A stretch of 64,000 bases of DNA from Ichthyophthirius multifiliis (GCF_000220395.1 NW_004085940.1:62001-126000), one strand, 5' to 3'. Shown: positions 17,885 through 31,641, numbered from the stretch's first letter. Numbers and translations: made by a program. The notes: generated from the letters alone by a model not told the origin.

Positions 17885-19255
17885 TCATTACTATTATAAT
17901 TCTCCTTCAATTTTGATATTATAATTTAAAACTGAGATTTTTTTAAATATAAATAAGAAATCATCATTTTGAATTCTAATAGCATATTTTTAATCTTTTA
18001 ACTAAAAATTAACATCTTGAATAATTTATGTTGATTATAATTAAAGCATATCAATAAAATCTTCTTTTTTAAGAAATTTTAAAATTAAAAAACTTGAATT
18101 AAAATCCTAAATTTTTATTTTTTCAATTTAAAAAAAAGCAAAGTTTTTTTCAAAATTAATTTCTAGTTTTAAAAAAATTTAAGCAAAAATTGATAAACTA
18201 CAGATAATTTTATTTCTTTCTTAGTCTTTTCCAAAAATATTCATTCTAATTTAAAGAAAGGAAGTAAATTAACCTTCAATTAATTCAAAATAAGGTTATT
18301 TTTCAAATTAAAATTCCATTAAAACATTATTTTAATCTTCTATAAATAATTTATTTAATACTTATTAAATATGATTTTCATTAAATTATATATTTTTTAT
18401 AATATTTTCTTCATAAAGGACTAATGAAGCATAATTGAATAAATTTTGATTTAAAACAATTACAAAATTTCCTTCAATTTAATTATTAAATTCCGGAAAA
18501 GCAATTTACTAAAATTTATTATTTTAATCTTCGACCAACTTTTAATTATTACATTATTCAGAAATACAAAATAGTAAATTTATGTCTAATTTCCCATATT
18601 CAAGTTCTTTAAAAAAAATATTATCAAATTTATAATAAGCAAAAAGCCTAAAGGGGAGTTAAAATAAAATATTTTATTTTTAATCTAAAACTTAACTAAA
18701 ATTTTGTAAAAAATTTCTAATTTCTAAATTAATAATATTAGTTAATTATTATGTTATTTATATCTAATAAGTATTTTTAACTATTTTTAAAATATCATTA
18801 TCTTTATTTGATTAAAGCTCCTTTAAATCTAATTAAATTATTTCCATTTAACAAATTTTTAATCTCCCTTTCTCATCAATACAGTATTAAATTACCATCT
18901 AACAATTTACTTTAGAGGTTATTTTCATTTAGGTATTTATAAATAGTAATTATGTTTAAGCTTCAATTTATAAATTAAGATCTGTATATGTTATTAATAA
19001 TTTGTTTTCTTTATAGAAATTTAATTATATGCTTTCTTTATTAAATTCTATAGTACCTTTTCCGCTTTTAATTTATATTGAGTTTATTTTTTAAGACGGA
19101 ATTTAGAATTCTTGGAGATGGTTTGGATAGTGTTTAGTGATTATTTCATCTTTTTATTTGTATAAAAATAATTATGGTATTTATAATTATATTGAGGAGT
19201 ATTAATAAGTAATGTTTAAGATTAATATTAGAATGAATATTTTTTTTTTTATCAT
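17885..19255 (-). CDS. Secreted BPI/LBP (TULIP)-like lipid-binding protein
   Basis: This is a single uninterrupted frame of 456 residues (1371 nt) from ATG 19255 to TGA 17885-17887. It starts with a signal peptide (MIKKKIFILILILNIT). The body alternates beta-like hydrophobic/polar stretches with few charged clusters, and the C-terminus (YAIRIQNDDFLFIFKKISVL) looks like the last strands of a BPI-type domain. Two cysteine pairs are plausible (KVNCQMVIQYC, LLFCISEQC). BPI proteins form a tubular lipid-binding fold and bind bacterial lipopolysaccharide or carry lipids. The assignment rests on overall pattern, secretion signal and length, not on a diagnostic motif. An intronless gene is unusual among its long neighbours. 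Confidence 0.5.
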
Positions 19256-20544
19256 TTCTATTATAATAAAATAAATTAATTATTATATAATATTTTTCTT
19301 AGTTGTTGAAAAAAAGTAAGAAATTTTATAGAGTATTTTAAGTTATTTTAAATACTTTTTCAATATAAATATAAAACATATCTATATTAAAATAATAATT
19401 TTTAATTAATAAATTATATATTTTTTTTCATTTTGTTATTAAATGTTAATTTTGCAGTTATTTCTGGCATTGATTTTTGCTTTTTTTATTTTTTTTAAAA
19501 AAACTATTTTTTTTCAGTTTTTATATGAATTATTTAATGTATTTGTTTCATCTTTTTATTTTTTATGATTATATTATAAATCTAAAAAAAATATATATTA
19601 ACAAATATATATATTTATATGAATTTTAAAATAAAAAATATAATGCATATAGAAATGTAACATAAATTGAAATAATATTATGTAAATTTAAAATGCATTT
19701 TAATTTATATAAAATTTATTAAATAATTCTAAAAATAATATTATCTTTCATTTCTATTATTTTTATTTTTAAATATTTTTAAAATCCATTATTATTTTCT
19801 ATTCTTATTAAAAAAAAAAAAACTAAAGAAATATTTAATATATTCAAAAAAATAAAAATATTCTTAATAGATATTTAAAATTTAAATTAAAGAAGATTTT
19901 TTTTTTAGAATCGATTTTTGTTCTTTTAAAAATTTATGAATTTTTAAAATTAGTGCCAATACTAAAACTATTATAAAACAATTATATTTAAAATAAAAAA
20001 AATATATATATAAAATAATTATTTATAAATTTTTTAATTTTAGTTTAAATTTATTTTAAATTATATTTTTTAATTATAAAATTATCTTTTGATTTTATAA
20101 AAAATATATATATAAAAAATAATAATTATGTATATATTTATTTACTTGTTTATGATTATGTAAAAAATTAATTAATTTTTTTTTTTAAATATAAAATAAT
20201 ATTATTTATAATTAATATTAAAGAAAATAAAGGCAAATAATTATATTTATTTATTAAAATATATATATAAATATTTAATATATATATATAAATTATTTAT
20301 AATGATTTTAAATTATTTTATATATTATTTAATTTATTTTTTTAAATATAATAAAATTTAATTATTAATTTTATTTGCATTTACATATTATAAAAAAAAT
20401 AAAAAATTTATTTGCAATAAGATCAAAAATATACAATATAAATTTAATTTTCATTATTTAAAATATAATATTTAATCTCAAAAAAAGTGAAAAAATCAAA
20501 TATAATAAATTATTAATTATAAAAAACATATATATAAAAAAAAA
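19256..20544. other. AT-only divergent intergenic region
   Basis: About 1.3 kb of almost pure A/T lies between divergent genes. It contains several TATATA runs and no frame with coding-like composition. Promoters for both neighbours must lie here, but no motif stands out. Confidence 0.6.
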
Positions 20545-21787
20545 ATGATAACTTAAAAGCACAATATTCCTTTAAAAACAATAATCATATTTATAATATT
20601 TATAATAAAAATACATACTAATCAAGAAATGTTTTCCATACAACTGAACAAGTAATAAAAAAACGAAATATTAAAACCAGAAACAAAGCATTTATATATG
20701 ACTACAATACTTTAAAAGATACCAAAAGAAAGTTTAATAGTTCAAATAGATGCCTTAAATATACAAAGTTAACCTAATATGAAAGTATATTTAGGTTAAA
20801 GTACATAAAGTACATTATAAAAATAAGAACCAATATGTAAATCTGAAGATATAGGAGATTATATGTGTATTTTAGATGATAATTAATTTAAAGAAGATGA
20901 TAATATAATAATAGAAGTTTCATGCAAATAAGCATGTTAGTATTAAGTAGTACTTATTTATTTATAAAGTTTAAAATATAAAATAGAAGGTATTAATATA
21001 TATAAAAAAAAAATTACAAATATTATTTAAATATAGAAATAAAAAATTAAGAAAACTAATTTAAAATATTCTTTGACTATTAAGCCAGTAGAATAATCGA
21101 AATCTATTAGGAAAAAACATACCAAAATTTAATATTATCAGTATATTATGAGAATTTGAATTTCCAATAGTATGAAGACGAGGAATTATTGTTAGGAAAA
21201 TATGATTTTTTTGCAAAAAAATCAAAAATTCCAGCCACTAAAGATTAAGCAGATTTCCAAAATTAGCCAATTCGTCAAAATAATTTAATAATTCATATTC
21301 CTTAATCTTAATAATGTTCTTAATGTACTATATATTGTATAATTGAAGTTCCTTAAAAAGCAAATATTTTCTTTTAAATATAAACTTATGATAATGAAAG
21401 GGAAATAGATTATGAAAATTAAATAAATTATGATGTAGTAGAAGAAAACGAAATACATTATTTTATTTTTAATTTAGAAAAATTAAATGAATATGATAAA
21501 AAAAATGTTTTTAATAATAATAATGAAATAATTTGTTCTTTTTAATTTGATCTAATTCCATATCATGGTAATCCAGATATTTATATTAATTATGGAAAAT
21601 AAGATTAAGATATTTCTAAATTTGAATGGAGCTCTAATTTTGCTTATACTTAAGAAAATATAGTTATTACACCTTAAGAATTAAATAAAAATAATAAAAA
21701 AAAATTATTTTATATTGCAATTAAAGGAGTAACTGCATCATCTTATACTTTTTAAGTGTAAAATTAATATATAAATTAAATTTTTGA

Positions 21788-21840
<53 letters not shown>

Positions 21841-22739
21841 AATATATATAAATATATATATAACTTATTTTTAATTTATGCATATAAATTTTTTTTATTA
21901 ATATTTAATTATTTTTTTAATAGAAATATTATAAGTAAAAATATATCTTAATAATTATAATTTGAAATTCCGATTTCAGGAAAGCTAGCTAAAAATCAAA
22001 TTTAAAACTATTTTTTATTTGTATCTGGCTCAGTAAAACGTGAAATATAAATATCATTGTCTGTATCGAAAGGAAACCCAGACTTATATGTAAAAAAATG
22101 GAAAAATACATATGATTAATTATTAATTAGTTCATAAGAAATAATTAACTAAAGTTTTGATTTTTACAAATATAGTAAGAATTTTAGAGGAGTAGATTAA
22201 ATTAGTTTTATTTATGACCCTAAAGAATGTTTTGTTGATTAATATTTTAATCGTATGTAATTTTACAATCGGTGTTTTTGGAACTGAAGACGAAAATATA
22301 TATCAAATAATTGCCCACTAAGATAATAATGGCGAAATTTCGGAATTAAATGAAAATATTATTAAATATGTTTTTTTAGATTAGGGCTAGTAGTAATTTT
22401 TTGTTTACAAGCCATTAGAAATCGATAGTAAAATTAAAAAAATTAGATTTTTAGTGTTTTTTAATTCTGGGTTTGTATAAATGAATGTTGATAGAGATTT
22501 TGAAAAAATAAAAAGTTAGGAATAAAATGGTGAAAAATTTAATACTTAATCAAAAAACTCATCTTCTGCAATTAATTATGTAGAATATACTTTAAATGAT
22601 TTTGCAGATTTGTAAAAGCATACTTATTATTTAAAATTATCACCTTTATAAACTTCTTAAATGGCTTAAATTAAAGTCGAGATTGAAAGAAAATAATAAA
22701 CTTTAGGTTTTTATATAATTTAATATATATTTATATATA

Positions 22740-22781
<42 letters not shown>

Positions 22782-25700
22782 GAATAATGATATAAAATTT
22801 TAAGAAATAATACCTAATAGTCAAGCATTTTAAGCTGTTTTAGATTAAGACAGTTTTTTTTATGCAAAAATAAGAATGTAATATAAGCATAAGTTATTTT
22901 AGGTTAAAATATAAAGCATAGGTGATATATAAGCTTAAGTTTCAAACAGAAAAATATTTTAATTTGATTCTAAATAAAAAGAATTTTTACCTGATAATAC
23001 TTCTACAAATAATTATAAAAAAATAGTTATTCAAAATGAAACTATATATTTATTTTAAGAATGGTTTTATTTATTAGTTTAAAATGTAAAAATTAATAAT
23101 AAAATATATATATATATTAATTTTATTATTTAAAAATATTAAAGTTATCAAATAGTATATAATCAATAAATATATAATGTAATTTTGATTATATTAGTTT
23201 AGTTTTAAATAGTTTATTAGAAGAAACATTTTATCCAAACGAAACTAAAATATTTTATTAGAGGATATTTTAAAATACGAAAACGTTTACTTTTCAATAA
23301 TTTCAAGTAGCGGAAATGTAATTGAAACCTTAAATATAACAACTAAATTAAAAATAAACAAAAATGAAATAACCTAAAAAAATGCAAATTAAAATTTTAT
23401 CGAAGTAAATTCTGAATAAATAAAATAGAGTTGTATATTTGAATTTGAAAAATGTGATATTTTTCTAGAAATAACAAATAATAATACAAAAAAAGAAGGA
23501 GAAGAAGATGAAGATGAATTTTTAAAAATATAAATATTAACATCATCTCCTTAAGATATTTAATATATATCGCTATAAGAAACAAATATAGGTTATTTAC
23601 CATAAAATAATAATAATTAAACTCCGACTAAGATGTATTATTTTTAGTATCTAAAAATGGAAAGTTTGATATATATAAATTCCTATTTACACGATATAAA
23701 AGTACTTGTGAAAATTATTAATTATGATTATAGTGCATAAAATTATGATTTTTTCAAAAATCAATTTCCCACTTTTGAAGAGTAAAAAAAAGATGAACAT
23801 ATTTTTTATTTCGAAAGTGAATCTAAAAAAGTACATTTTATTCGAATAAAAGAAGAAACTATGCAAAATTGTTAATAAAAAGGTTGTGTGATTTTATTAT
23901 CTTTTTATAATGGAAATATATAATAATATTAAAATGATTATTAATAAAATAATATGTTTAAAGTTTCTATTTCTCCTTAATATTTAATAGAAGCGAAAGA
24001 AGGTGAATAATTAAATTTCTCAGTTTTAAAAGATTAATATATTTATTTTAGATTTTTTATTAATTCAAATAATTAAAAAAAAATAATTATTACTGTAAAT
24101 CCTACAGATGATGGAGATCCTGATATTTTCGTAAATAAAAATGATCATATACTACCTACAAAAAAAGAGTTTGATTATAAATCGGATGATGAAAAAGACG
24201 ATTTTGTGTAAATTTTTTCTGAAAAAAATGACCTTTAGGGTTACTTCATTGTCGGAGTTTATGGAAAAACAAATTGCTAGTTTATTTTTTAATATATGAC
24301 TACTTCATACTATATAAAATAAATCAATTCTTAAGAAAATTATTAAATTAATATTATTAATTAAGATGAAAATATTTGTTTTTTCCTCTACAAGCATTAT
24401 TTTTTTAGTGAAATACTTACTAATAATAAATCTACCACTTTTTAAATTCTTATGGATATAGAAAAGGAAACAGATAATAATTTAATGTACATTTTTATTA
24501 AAAAACATGATTTAAAGGATTCTTTGGAAACTATATTAGAATAAATGCTTGATGTAAATAATTCAGAAGCATCCTCTAAATATTAAACCGAAAAGGATGT
24601 TCTAATCTATAAATCAGAAAATAATAATAGTTAATTGTAATTTTAATAATACATAATAGGTGTTTATGTAAATAAAGTACCTTTTTCAGGTTCTTTGAGT
24701 TTAAACACAGAAGGATAAGTAATTAAAATTGAAGAAAATAAATGGAAGCACGCCTATTTATAATAAAATGTAACTTAGACTTTCATTTTTTGGATGAAGG
24801 AAGACTTTACAATTAATTTAATTATTTTAAAAGGATCATGTGTTAATATTGAGCTTAATATGGCAAAAAAATTAGAATTTCCTTCAAGAGAATTATAAAC
24901 AGTATATAAGAATAATATGAAAAACTGCTAAGAAAAAGTTGGATAATATGAATTATAGATTTATATATAAAATGATGATAATAAAGGTTATTTTTATCCT
25001 ACTTTTTTGTTAAACATAAATACTTTAAATAATAAAAATGAGAAAATAAAAATTTATTTAAAAAGTTCCAGTTTAGAAAACGGAAGGCCAATTTAAATTT
25101 CTTTTCCTTTACAAGATTCTCTTAATTAAGTAGAAAATACAAAGACTTATATTTATAAATATTAAAAAAATACTTCCTCTTATCTATATATATATTTAAG
25201 TCCTTAATAATAGTTATCTGATATGTTAAAAATTGAAGAAATAAATATCCTTTTTTACCAAAATAGAGAATAATAATAATAAATTTTAGTGCCTTGTATC
25301 TAAACTTAAAATATGGGAAAAGGAGTAGTTTAGAAAAAGTTTAATATTTAAAAAAAATCAAATTATTCTATAGTCTTGAAATATACTGGAAATGAAAGTG
25401 TTTCTTATATTATTAATTTAAATGATGATTAATCTAGTTTTTCGGAATAAATAATAGTTTAAAAAGATTAAATTTTTGTAGAATTATAAGGTGAGTCTTA
25501 AAAAAAATATAGTATGTATGGAAAATAGGGATTTTATTTGCTAATTTAGAATTTCAATTGTATTAATTAATAAAGTTTAGAAGTTTTTTATAACGAAGAA
25601 AATAAAATAAAAATATTTTTAGAAAAAAATATAAGTTGTCTTATCATAATATTAATATAATTTAATTTAATGAAGAAGAAAAAGTTTATTTATTAAAAAC

Positions 25701-26451
25701 TAATGAAAACAAAAGTTAGATTTCAAAGTCTTTATTAATAGCTAATTTATATTAAAAATATGAAGAAATTATTTACAATTATATAAAAGTGGGAAATTAG
25801 GGAAACTTAAATATCTTTTTTTCAGAAAATTATTAATTTGTAATTGTTTAGTTTTCTTCTCTGGAATGCATTTTCGATAATTGTATGCTTTAACAAAATT
25901 CTTCCTTTTAAGAATTTTTCACAATTAAAAATATTTAATATTAAGCTTTAATGGCCCAAAATACATAAAATATTTAAAAAATAGCATTTTGTGGAATTAA
26001 AGAAATTGATGATGCCTTTTTTATGGAATAAGATAAATCTATTTTAAAAGACTTTAAAATTAATACATAAGGAGAAATTTTAGAAATAGCTTTTTAAACA
26101 ATCCTAATCCCTAAAAAAATAGATTCAATAAATATTAATATAGTCGCAAATATAGAAATCTTATAAAAAAATGGAGAAAATTAAACCTTTTAGTTTATTT
26201 ATAAATAAAATACTATCCCTTTTGTATATGAATAGACATTTGAAAAGGTAAAGTTAAATGAAGAAAACTCTTCTTAAAAAAGTAATTTTTATACTATATT
26301 GCTTATATTTACTAGCTGCTTTTTAATTGGCATAGTTTTCTTGCTTATTTTTAAATATAAAAAAGTTAAGAATTAATTACATTTTGAAATGGAAGATGTT
26401 AGAAATGTAGCAAATAGAAAAATTGATATGACAGATATTTATAGTGAATGA
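20545..26451 (+). CDS. Very large type I surface protein with PPC-like repeats
   Basis: It opens MITQKHNIPLKTIIIFIIFI, a signal peptide, and ends with one membrane helix (FYTILLIFTSCFLIGIVFLL) and a cytoplasmic tail of about 40 residues ending DIYSE, stop TGA 26449-26451. Roughly 1,800-1,900 residues lie between after removal of several introns, for example 21003-21051 and about 21757-21922. The ectodomain repeats blocks of the type GNPDIYINYGKQ, GNPDLYVKKW and DGDPDIFVNK, each followed by FxVGVYG/FYIAIKG strands. This is the pattern of prepeptidase C-terminal-like beta-sandwich domains, which start with acidic DxDLYV turns. The protein is Lys/Asn/Gln-rich and acidic, with scattered cysteines. 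The function is unknown; a cell-surface or phagosomal binding role is possible. Confidence 0.65.
21757..21922 (+). other. Intron with long (TA)n tract
   Basis: This intron of the large surface-protein gene starts at the GTGTAAAATT following SYTFQ and ends at the TTTTTTAATAG before AAATATTATA. It contains a (TA)n run at about 21801-21838, and exact ends are approximate. Confidence 0.5.
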
Positions 26452-26609
26452 AATAAAATAATATATTTTTATTAAGATAAATAAATATTTAAAGAAAATA
26501 TTAAATAAATTTAAACATATATTTTTAATTTTTTTATTAAAAGTATATATAAATAAATAATTTTAATATTATAAAAAAAGAATACTCTTTATAATTTCCA
26601 ACAAAAAAT

Positions 26610-27979
26610 ATGTTTTTTAGAAATTTAATCCCTAAATATACTTACAAAACTTTATCTGCAGAAAGTTATTTATTCAACCAAAGAGATTCCAATTTATAAA
26701 AAAAATCGCGAACAGCCGTTCTAAAACCCCTTCACGGTTGCAACCACACCGAAGGTTCATCCGACGAAGTTCATTTATTAGGCGTTCCATTAACAAAACA
26801 TCAAACCAATCCGACATAATATGATTCGATATCTCCTTTATTAGAAATAAACCAGCCAGATTTGATTTTTGTATAAATGGACCCAGCCCCCTATGTAGCC
26901 CGTTAGCGTTTTCTAGCCCATAAATGTGCCTTGAAAGAAGTTGAAGATTATGAGTAAAACGCTGTGCATATAATAGATCCTACTAAGCCATTAGATTGGG
27001 AAGAATGCGTGATTAATTTGACTATTTTAGATATGTTATAAAGGAATTAAGCACATACAGAGTTTAAATATATAGATACATTTAATACTTTTTCATATCC
27101 TTATTTATAAGAAGACGCCTAAAAAAGCCATAAAAAATTATCCAAACCTTTTATAAATGCAATAAACGAGCATATTATATATAAAAATTACTCCCAATAC
27201 CCTGATATTAATAAGACTTTATTTACTGGATTAATGGGAAAATAAAAAGTGCTTCTAGGTGATATGCCAGAATAGTTATTGAGATTGATTCTAGGAAACA
27301 CAGTGGATATTTAAGAAATGAGAGATTTATTTAAGTTTTTGCTTTTAAAAATGAAGGAACTTAAATAGCCAATTTCTATGAGAGATGCAGCTTATAATTT
27401 TTTACCTCATGTATTTAATTTACCAAGAGACTTATATATGACCGCGATTTTAAAAGAAGCTTTTTAAGCTTGTTAGTAGATTGTAGCTGTTGTAGGGATA
27501 CATCATATGAATCCTATGATATAGTATTGGGAAGGGGCTCCCTCGGGAATTAATTTTAGCGAAGCTACAAGAATTCCAGAAAGGATAAGGGGAGAAACCG
27601 ATGAAGTTTTGATTGAAAATAGGCTATTATGGATGTTATTTTAAGCACAAGAGTCTGGGGCGAAAAATACATTGCTAATCCATTTCTTTATATAGAGGAG
27701 GATATTACAAAAATTAAAGAAGCGGAATTTTAGACGATGAAGAAATGCTTTTATTTATATACGAAAAAATATTCGTCATTTAAAAATTAATTGATTAAGG
27801 AATTACCACATTACAAAGGATTTTAGACAGATAAAATTTATATTGGGTAGAGTGTGGCGGATGTTTAGGATATTTATAACAATATTAAATAATAAAAAAT
27901 TAATAAATAAAATAGTTTGGTTAGTTAAAATGAACTCGATTAAGGAAGTTCGGCTAAAAATTAATAATAATAGTAATGA
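26610..27979 (+). CDS. TraB-domain (PrgY/GumN-like) protein, one apparent frameshift
   Basis: The frame from ATG 26610 gives MFFRNLIPKYTYKTL, a likely mitochondrial leader. It continues HLLGVPLTKH, LIFVQMDPAPYVARQRFLAH, FTGLMGKQKVLLGDMPE and VAVVGIHHMNPMIQYWE, the blocks of TRABD-type proteins: an N-terminal HGT-like strand, the central LGDxP motif and the C-terminal GxxHxxG-like motif. TraB proteins are proposed metalloprotease-like regulators at mitochondrial membranes. The frame changes after GGGG at 27657-27660. Adding one G gives QESGGEKYIANPFLYIEED and reads through to TGA 27977-27979, and total length (1370 nt) is one base short of a multiple of three. The GC content of the first 400 bases is higher than in its neighbours. 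Confidence 0.75.
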
Positions 27980-28158
27980 ATTTTTTTATTAATAATAAAT
28001 ATATCTTTTTGTAATAATTTTTTTTTCTTTTAATATAATTTTTGTTTTATTTAAGAAAATATAAAAAAATTATAAAATAAAATAAAAATAAAATAAAACA
28101 AAAAAAATAATTTAATATTTAAGATATAATATTTAGAATTTTATAAAAAAAATAAAAA
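27980..28158. other. Convergent intergenic
   Basis: This 180-base A/T spacer lies between convergent genes. Nothing is recognised in it. Confidence 0.4.
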
Positions 28159-29586
28159 TCAAACAGCAGGATTTCTATGTAAATAAGGTAAATTATTAGG
28201 ATCGATTTCATTTTTTCTTAAAGTAGTTTCTTTATTAATTGTAATTAAAGGAGGACTAATAAATCCTTTATTAATATAGTTTGATGCTTCTCTTTCCAAT
28301 AGCTTTCTAATTGATTAATTAGAATGTACATTACCTAAATGCTTTTATTTAAAAAAATAAAATAATTAATAAAAAAAAAAATAATACTTTATAATTTCTT
28401 AAAACTTCATCAGCTACATGTTTAGCTATTTTTTCTTCCATAGTACTAACTATACTTTTATCTCCACTAACCTTTTATTTTATTTTTTATAAATAATAAA
28501 TAAATAAGAAAATTAAAAAATTTAAACAGATTTATCCCAATCTTTTTTTTCTTAAATTAATTATTATTTTAATGTATTTATTGCCTATTATGTTTTTTCA
28601 GATTAAATAGAATGACATTCAGAATTTTAAGAAAAGTTAGATTTTAAATCTTCTTATTAATTATTTACTTTATTTTATAATATATTTTTATTTTTATAAT
28701 TTTCAATTGCATTTTCTTTCCAGTTTTTCTTTTCTTATAACTTCGATATGCGACTTTTTAATGCTTTTATCATAGATTATACTTCTAAATCATTAATAAA
28801 TTAATCATAATCTAAACCATTTACAAAATCAAGTAATTCATCACATTCTTTATCTTAATTATTATCTTATTCCTATTTTTTTTTGATTTTTTGTTTTTTT
28901 GTTTTTTTTATTATTATTTAACTTCTTAAGTTAAAGCCCATTTGGGTTTTTTTAATGATTATTTATCTTCTTTAACTTATTATTTATCATTTTCTATTAT
29001 TTTTTTATCATTTTCAATATTTTATTATTTAAATTCGTTTATATTATCTTCTGTTAATTTAAAAGGTTTTTATTCTTTTTATTATTAAGCATTTTTTTCT
29101 TCGTCGTTATCTTTTCTTAATATATTATCTATATTTTAATTCAATTTATCGAAGTCACTTTTCATTTTTTTAGTTCTTATTCTATCTTTTTATGCTAATT
29201 CTTTCACTTTTTCAAATTTTTCATTTTATTTTTATTTATTTTCCTCTATATCTTCCTTTTTTATTATCATTTTTAACTTAAACATATTCAACCAATCTTT
29301 ATGTCTTTATAAAGCAGGATTTAATTCTATTTTTATTTAAAATATTATATAAACCATAATTATATTAAATTGTACTTTTTTTTTTTTTATTTATAAATAA
29401 ATTCTCTTTTTTAACAGGACAAAAACCTAAGCAAGAAGCTCCTTCGACTCTTGAACAAAATGGTCTTTTATTTTTTTTAAATTTTATTTTTTTTAAATAT
29501 TTTAACTTTTCAGTAGGAGCCTTTAATTATTCGTTTGGACGACTACAAAGCATTACACCTTTATAATTATTCATGTTTCCTTCCAT
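28159..29586 (-). CDS. Uncharacterised Lys/Asn-rich protein
   Basis: I do not recognise this gene with confidence. The start is ATG 29586 (MEGNMNNYKGVMLCSRPNEQ). Removing a 42-nt A/T intron gives APTEKPFCSRVEGASCLGFCPV, a short Cys-containing block. The middle is charged, coiled-coil-like and Asn/Lys/Glu-rich. Further small A/T introns lie near 28345-28395, 28475-28530 and 29330-29400. The C-terminal part has STMEEKIAKHVADEVLRNYK and ends NNLPYLHRNPAV, stop TGA 28159-28161. There is no membrane segment. The N-terminal RP...PF.SRV pattern recalls conserved ciliary proteins, but I cannot name one. Confidence 0.5.
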
Positions 29587-29842
29587 ATTTATTTAAGTAA
29601 TTTATTTGTATATATATGTTATATATAAATATATATTTTTAATTATCAATTAAAAATTTATAAAAAATAATGAATTGAAAATGCGAATATATTTAAATTT
29701 TATTTATAAAAAAGTTAGATAAATAATAATATATAAATATGAATAATTTTAAAATAAAATAATTATTTAAAATAATTGCGTATTTATTATATTTCAAAAT
29801 ATTCTTAAAAATATTATATTTATAAATATTTAATAAAAATAA

Positions 29843-29849
<7 letters not shown>

Positions 29850-29893
<44 letters not shown>
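29850..29893. repeat. (TA)n microsatellite
   Basis: This is a perfect TA dinucleotide run in the spacer between two minus-strand genes. Confidence 0.9.
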
Positions 29894-29898
<5 letters not shown>

Positions 29899-29899
29899 T

Positions 29900-30503
29900 T
29901 CAAATTCTTTCTTTCCATTCAACACAAATATTATTTTAATGTTAGTTTTTATTAAGCTTTAAATCACTTTAGCTTAAATTAGATTCATCATCACTGTTAA
30001 AATATTGTTTTTAACTATTACTTTTATATTTTTTTATATAAAATAATATAATAAATAAACCTGCTGTTTAATTATTCTATATCTTCGTTTATTTTTTACA
30101 TATTTTCATTTTATTTAGTACTCTTTTTATAAATATTTTTATAAAAATTCTTTATAAAATTATCTTATTTATATTTAATAATTAAAATTGTAACAAATAC
30201 AACTAAACTTATGATTATAAAATTTATTATATAAATATCATTTTTGCTATTTATATGAATAGTTAATCTATTATAATAATTGAAATACATGGTTTTCATT
30301 ATATTATATTATTTTTAGACTAAAAATATGATTTTGTTTTATTCCATTAATTTTTAAATTAACTATTATTTTTAATTTTAATTGTCATTTGAATTATATT
30401 TTTCGAAATTTACTTCTTGAATAGGTTATTATGTTTAATATTACATGCAATTTATTACTTTTATTATAAAAAATAAAGTCAAAAGAAACTTTTTCTTAAA
30501 CAT
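29900..30503 (-). CDS. Small single-pass membrane protein, unknown family
   Basis: The exons are 30503-30061 and 30020-29900, joined across a 40-nt intron, summing to 187 residues. There is an N-terminal signal peptide (MFKKKFLLTLFFIIKVINC), then a lumenal stretch of about 60 residues rich in Asn/Gln. One membrane helix follows (YIINFIIISLVVFVTILII), then a basic and then acidic cytoplasmic tail (YFNSDDESNLSQSDLK). The layout is that of a type I membrane protein. The coil-then-helix-then-short-tail arrangement resembles a shortened p24 cargo receptor, but no GOLD domain is visible, so no function is assigned. Confidence 0.6.
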
Positions 30504-30737
30504 TTTTTGTATTTTGTATATTTTTTTATTTACGTTTTTTTTTATTAAAAGCATATATTTAACATGTCTTAATTTTTATTATATTAGTTTTATAAAAAGT
30601 ATAGTAAATTAATTATTTTTTTAAAAAAAATTAAGAATTTTTATTATTATCGCTATAATTTTTATTATTTTTTTATATTTAAAATATTTTAATGTCTAAA
30701 AACATTAATAAAATTACAAAAACAAAAAAATATAATT

Positions 30738-31538
30738 TCAAGCCCTATACTATAAATAATCCAAAAAAATAGCAGTTTATATAAGTAGTATTTTATCATC
30801 ATAGGTACACTAATTTGGAAAAGTGATGCCAAATCTATCAGCTGACGTAAAAACTTCCTAAATGGAATTCGTATAAACATTATCTATAGACCCTCCAGTA
30901 TTAAAATATTAAGCATCTTAAATAATATAATTAATTTTTTCGCATCCTAATTTTTAGAAAGGAAAACACATCCCATTTTGAAAATATTTACTACTAATTC
31001 TAAACTTCACATTTTCGTCTTTATCTACAATTTCTAATTCCACTAGTGGACAGTAATTTTTGTTTTTAGGGCAAAAAATAGGACCGTAACATGGTACTTG
31101 TATTCTTCCTAATAATTTACCCTAAGAGTCCGCTATTATCATATTAGGTCTGTCACAAGGACAAGTAATACAATTAAATAAAGGAAAATGACATTTATAT
31201 TCGGAATATGTTGTGGCTAATTTTTAATTATTTGATGTTACTAGTATTCCATTGAATTCTCGACCACTTCGTGCTAATTATCGGAAACAAAAATGCGAAT
31301 GTTCTTTGAAATAACCTAATTGCTTTGGAGCAGTAGGGAATTTAGAAAACTAATAATTCGAGTCTGTTTCATATATATTATATTAGTTTTCTTAATTACA
31401 ACACAATAGTAATTCTTTATAATGCACTTTTTAATCTATTATTACATGATTTGCATTTAATAAAGGAACTGTATATTAATTTTGCAGGTTTATTTATATG
31501 TTTTCAGTGTCAAAATATTTTTTTACTTTATCGAACAT
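30738..31538 (-). CDS. Phospholipid scramblase
   Basis: This is a single exon of 266 residues, from ATG 31538 (MFDKVKKYFD) to TGA 30738-30740. Diagnostic blocks include the Cys-rich centre FNCITCPCDRPNM, GKLLGRIQVPCYGPIFCPK, LVELEIVDKDENVKFRI, and the C-terminal TSADRFGITFPNQ followed by the conserved hydrophobic end ILLIQTAIFLDYLQYRA. Scramblases are beta-barrel proteins with a C-terminal buried helix that move phospholipids between leaflets in a Ca2+-dependent manner. The usual Pro-rich N-terminal tail is missing, unless the upstream GC-rich reading frame is a first exon. A P4-ATPase with the opposing activity lies about 5 kb away. Confidence 0.88.
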
Positions 31539-31641
31539 TTTTTTTAATTTTTTTATTTATTTTATATATATAATAAAAATTAAAAAAAATTAAAAAAAAA
31601 TACTAATCTAAAATATTATATTTATTTATTTTTTTAAAAAA

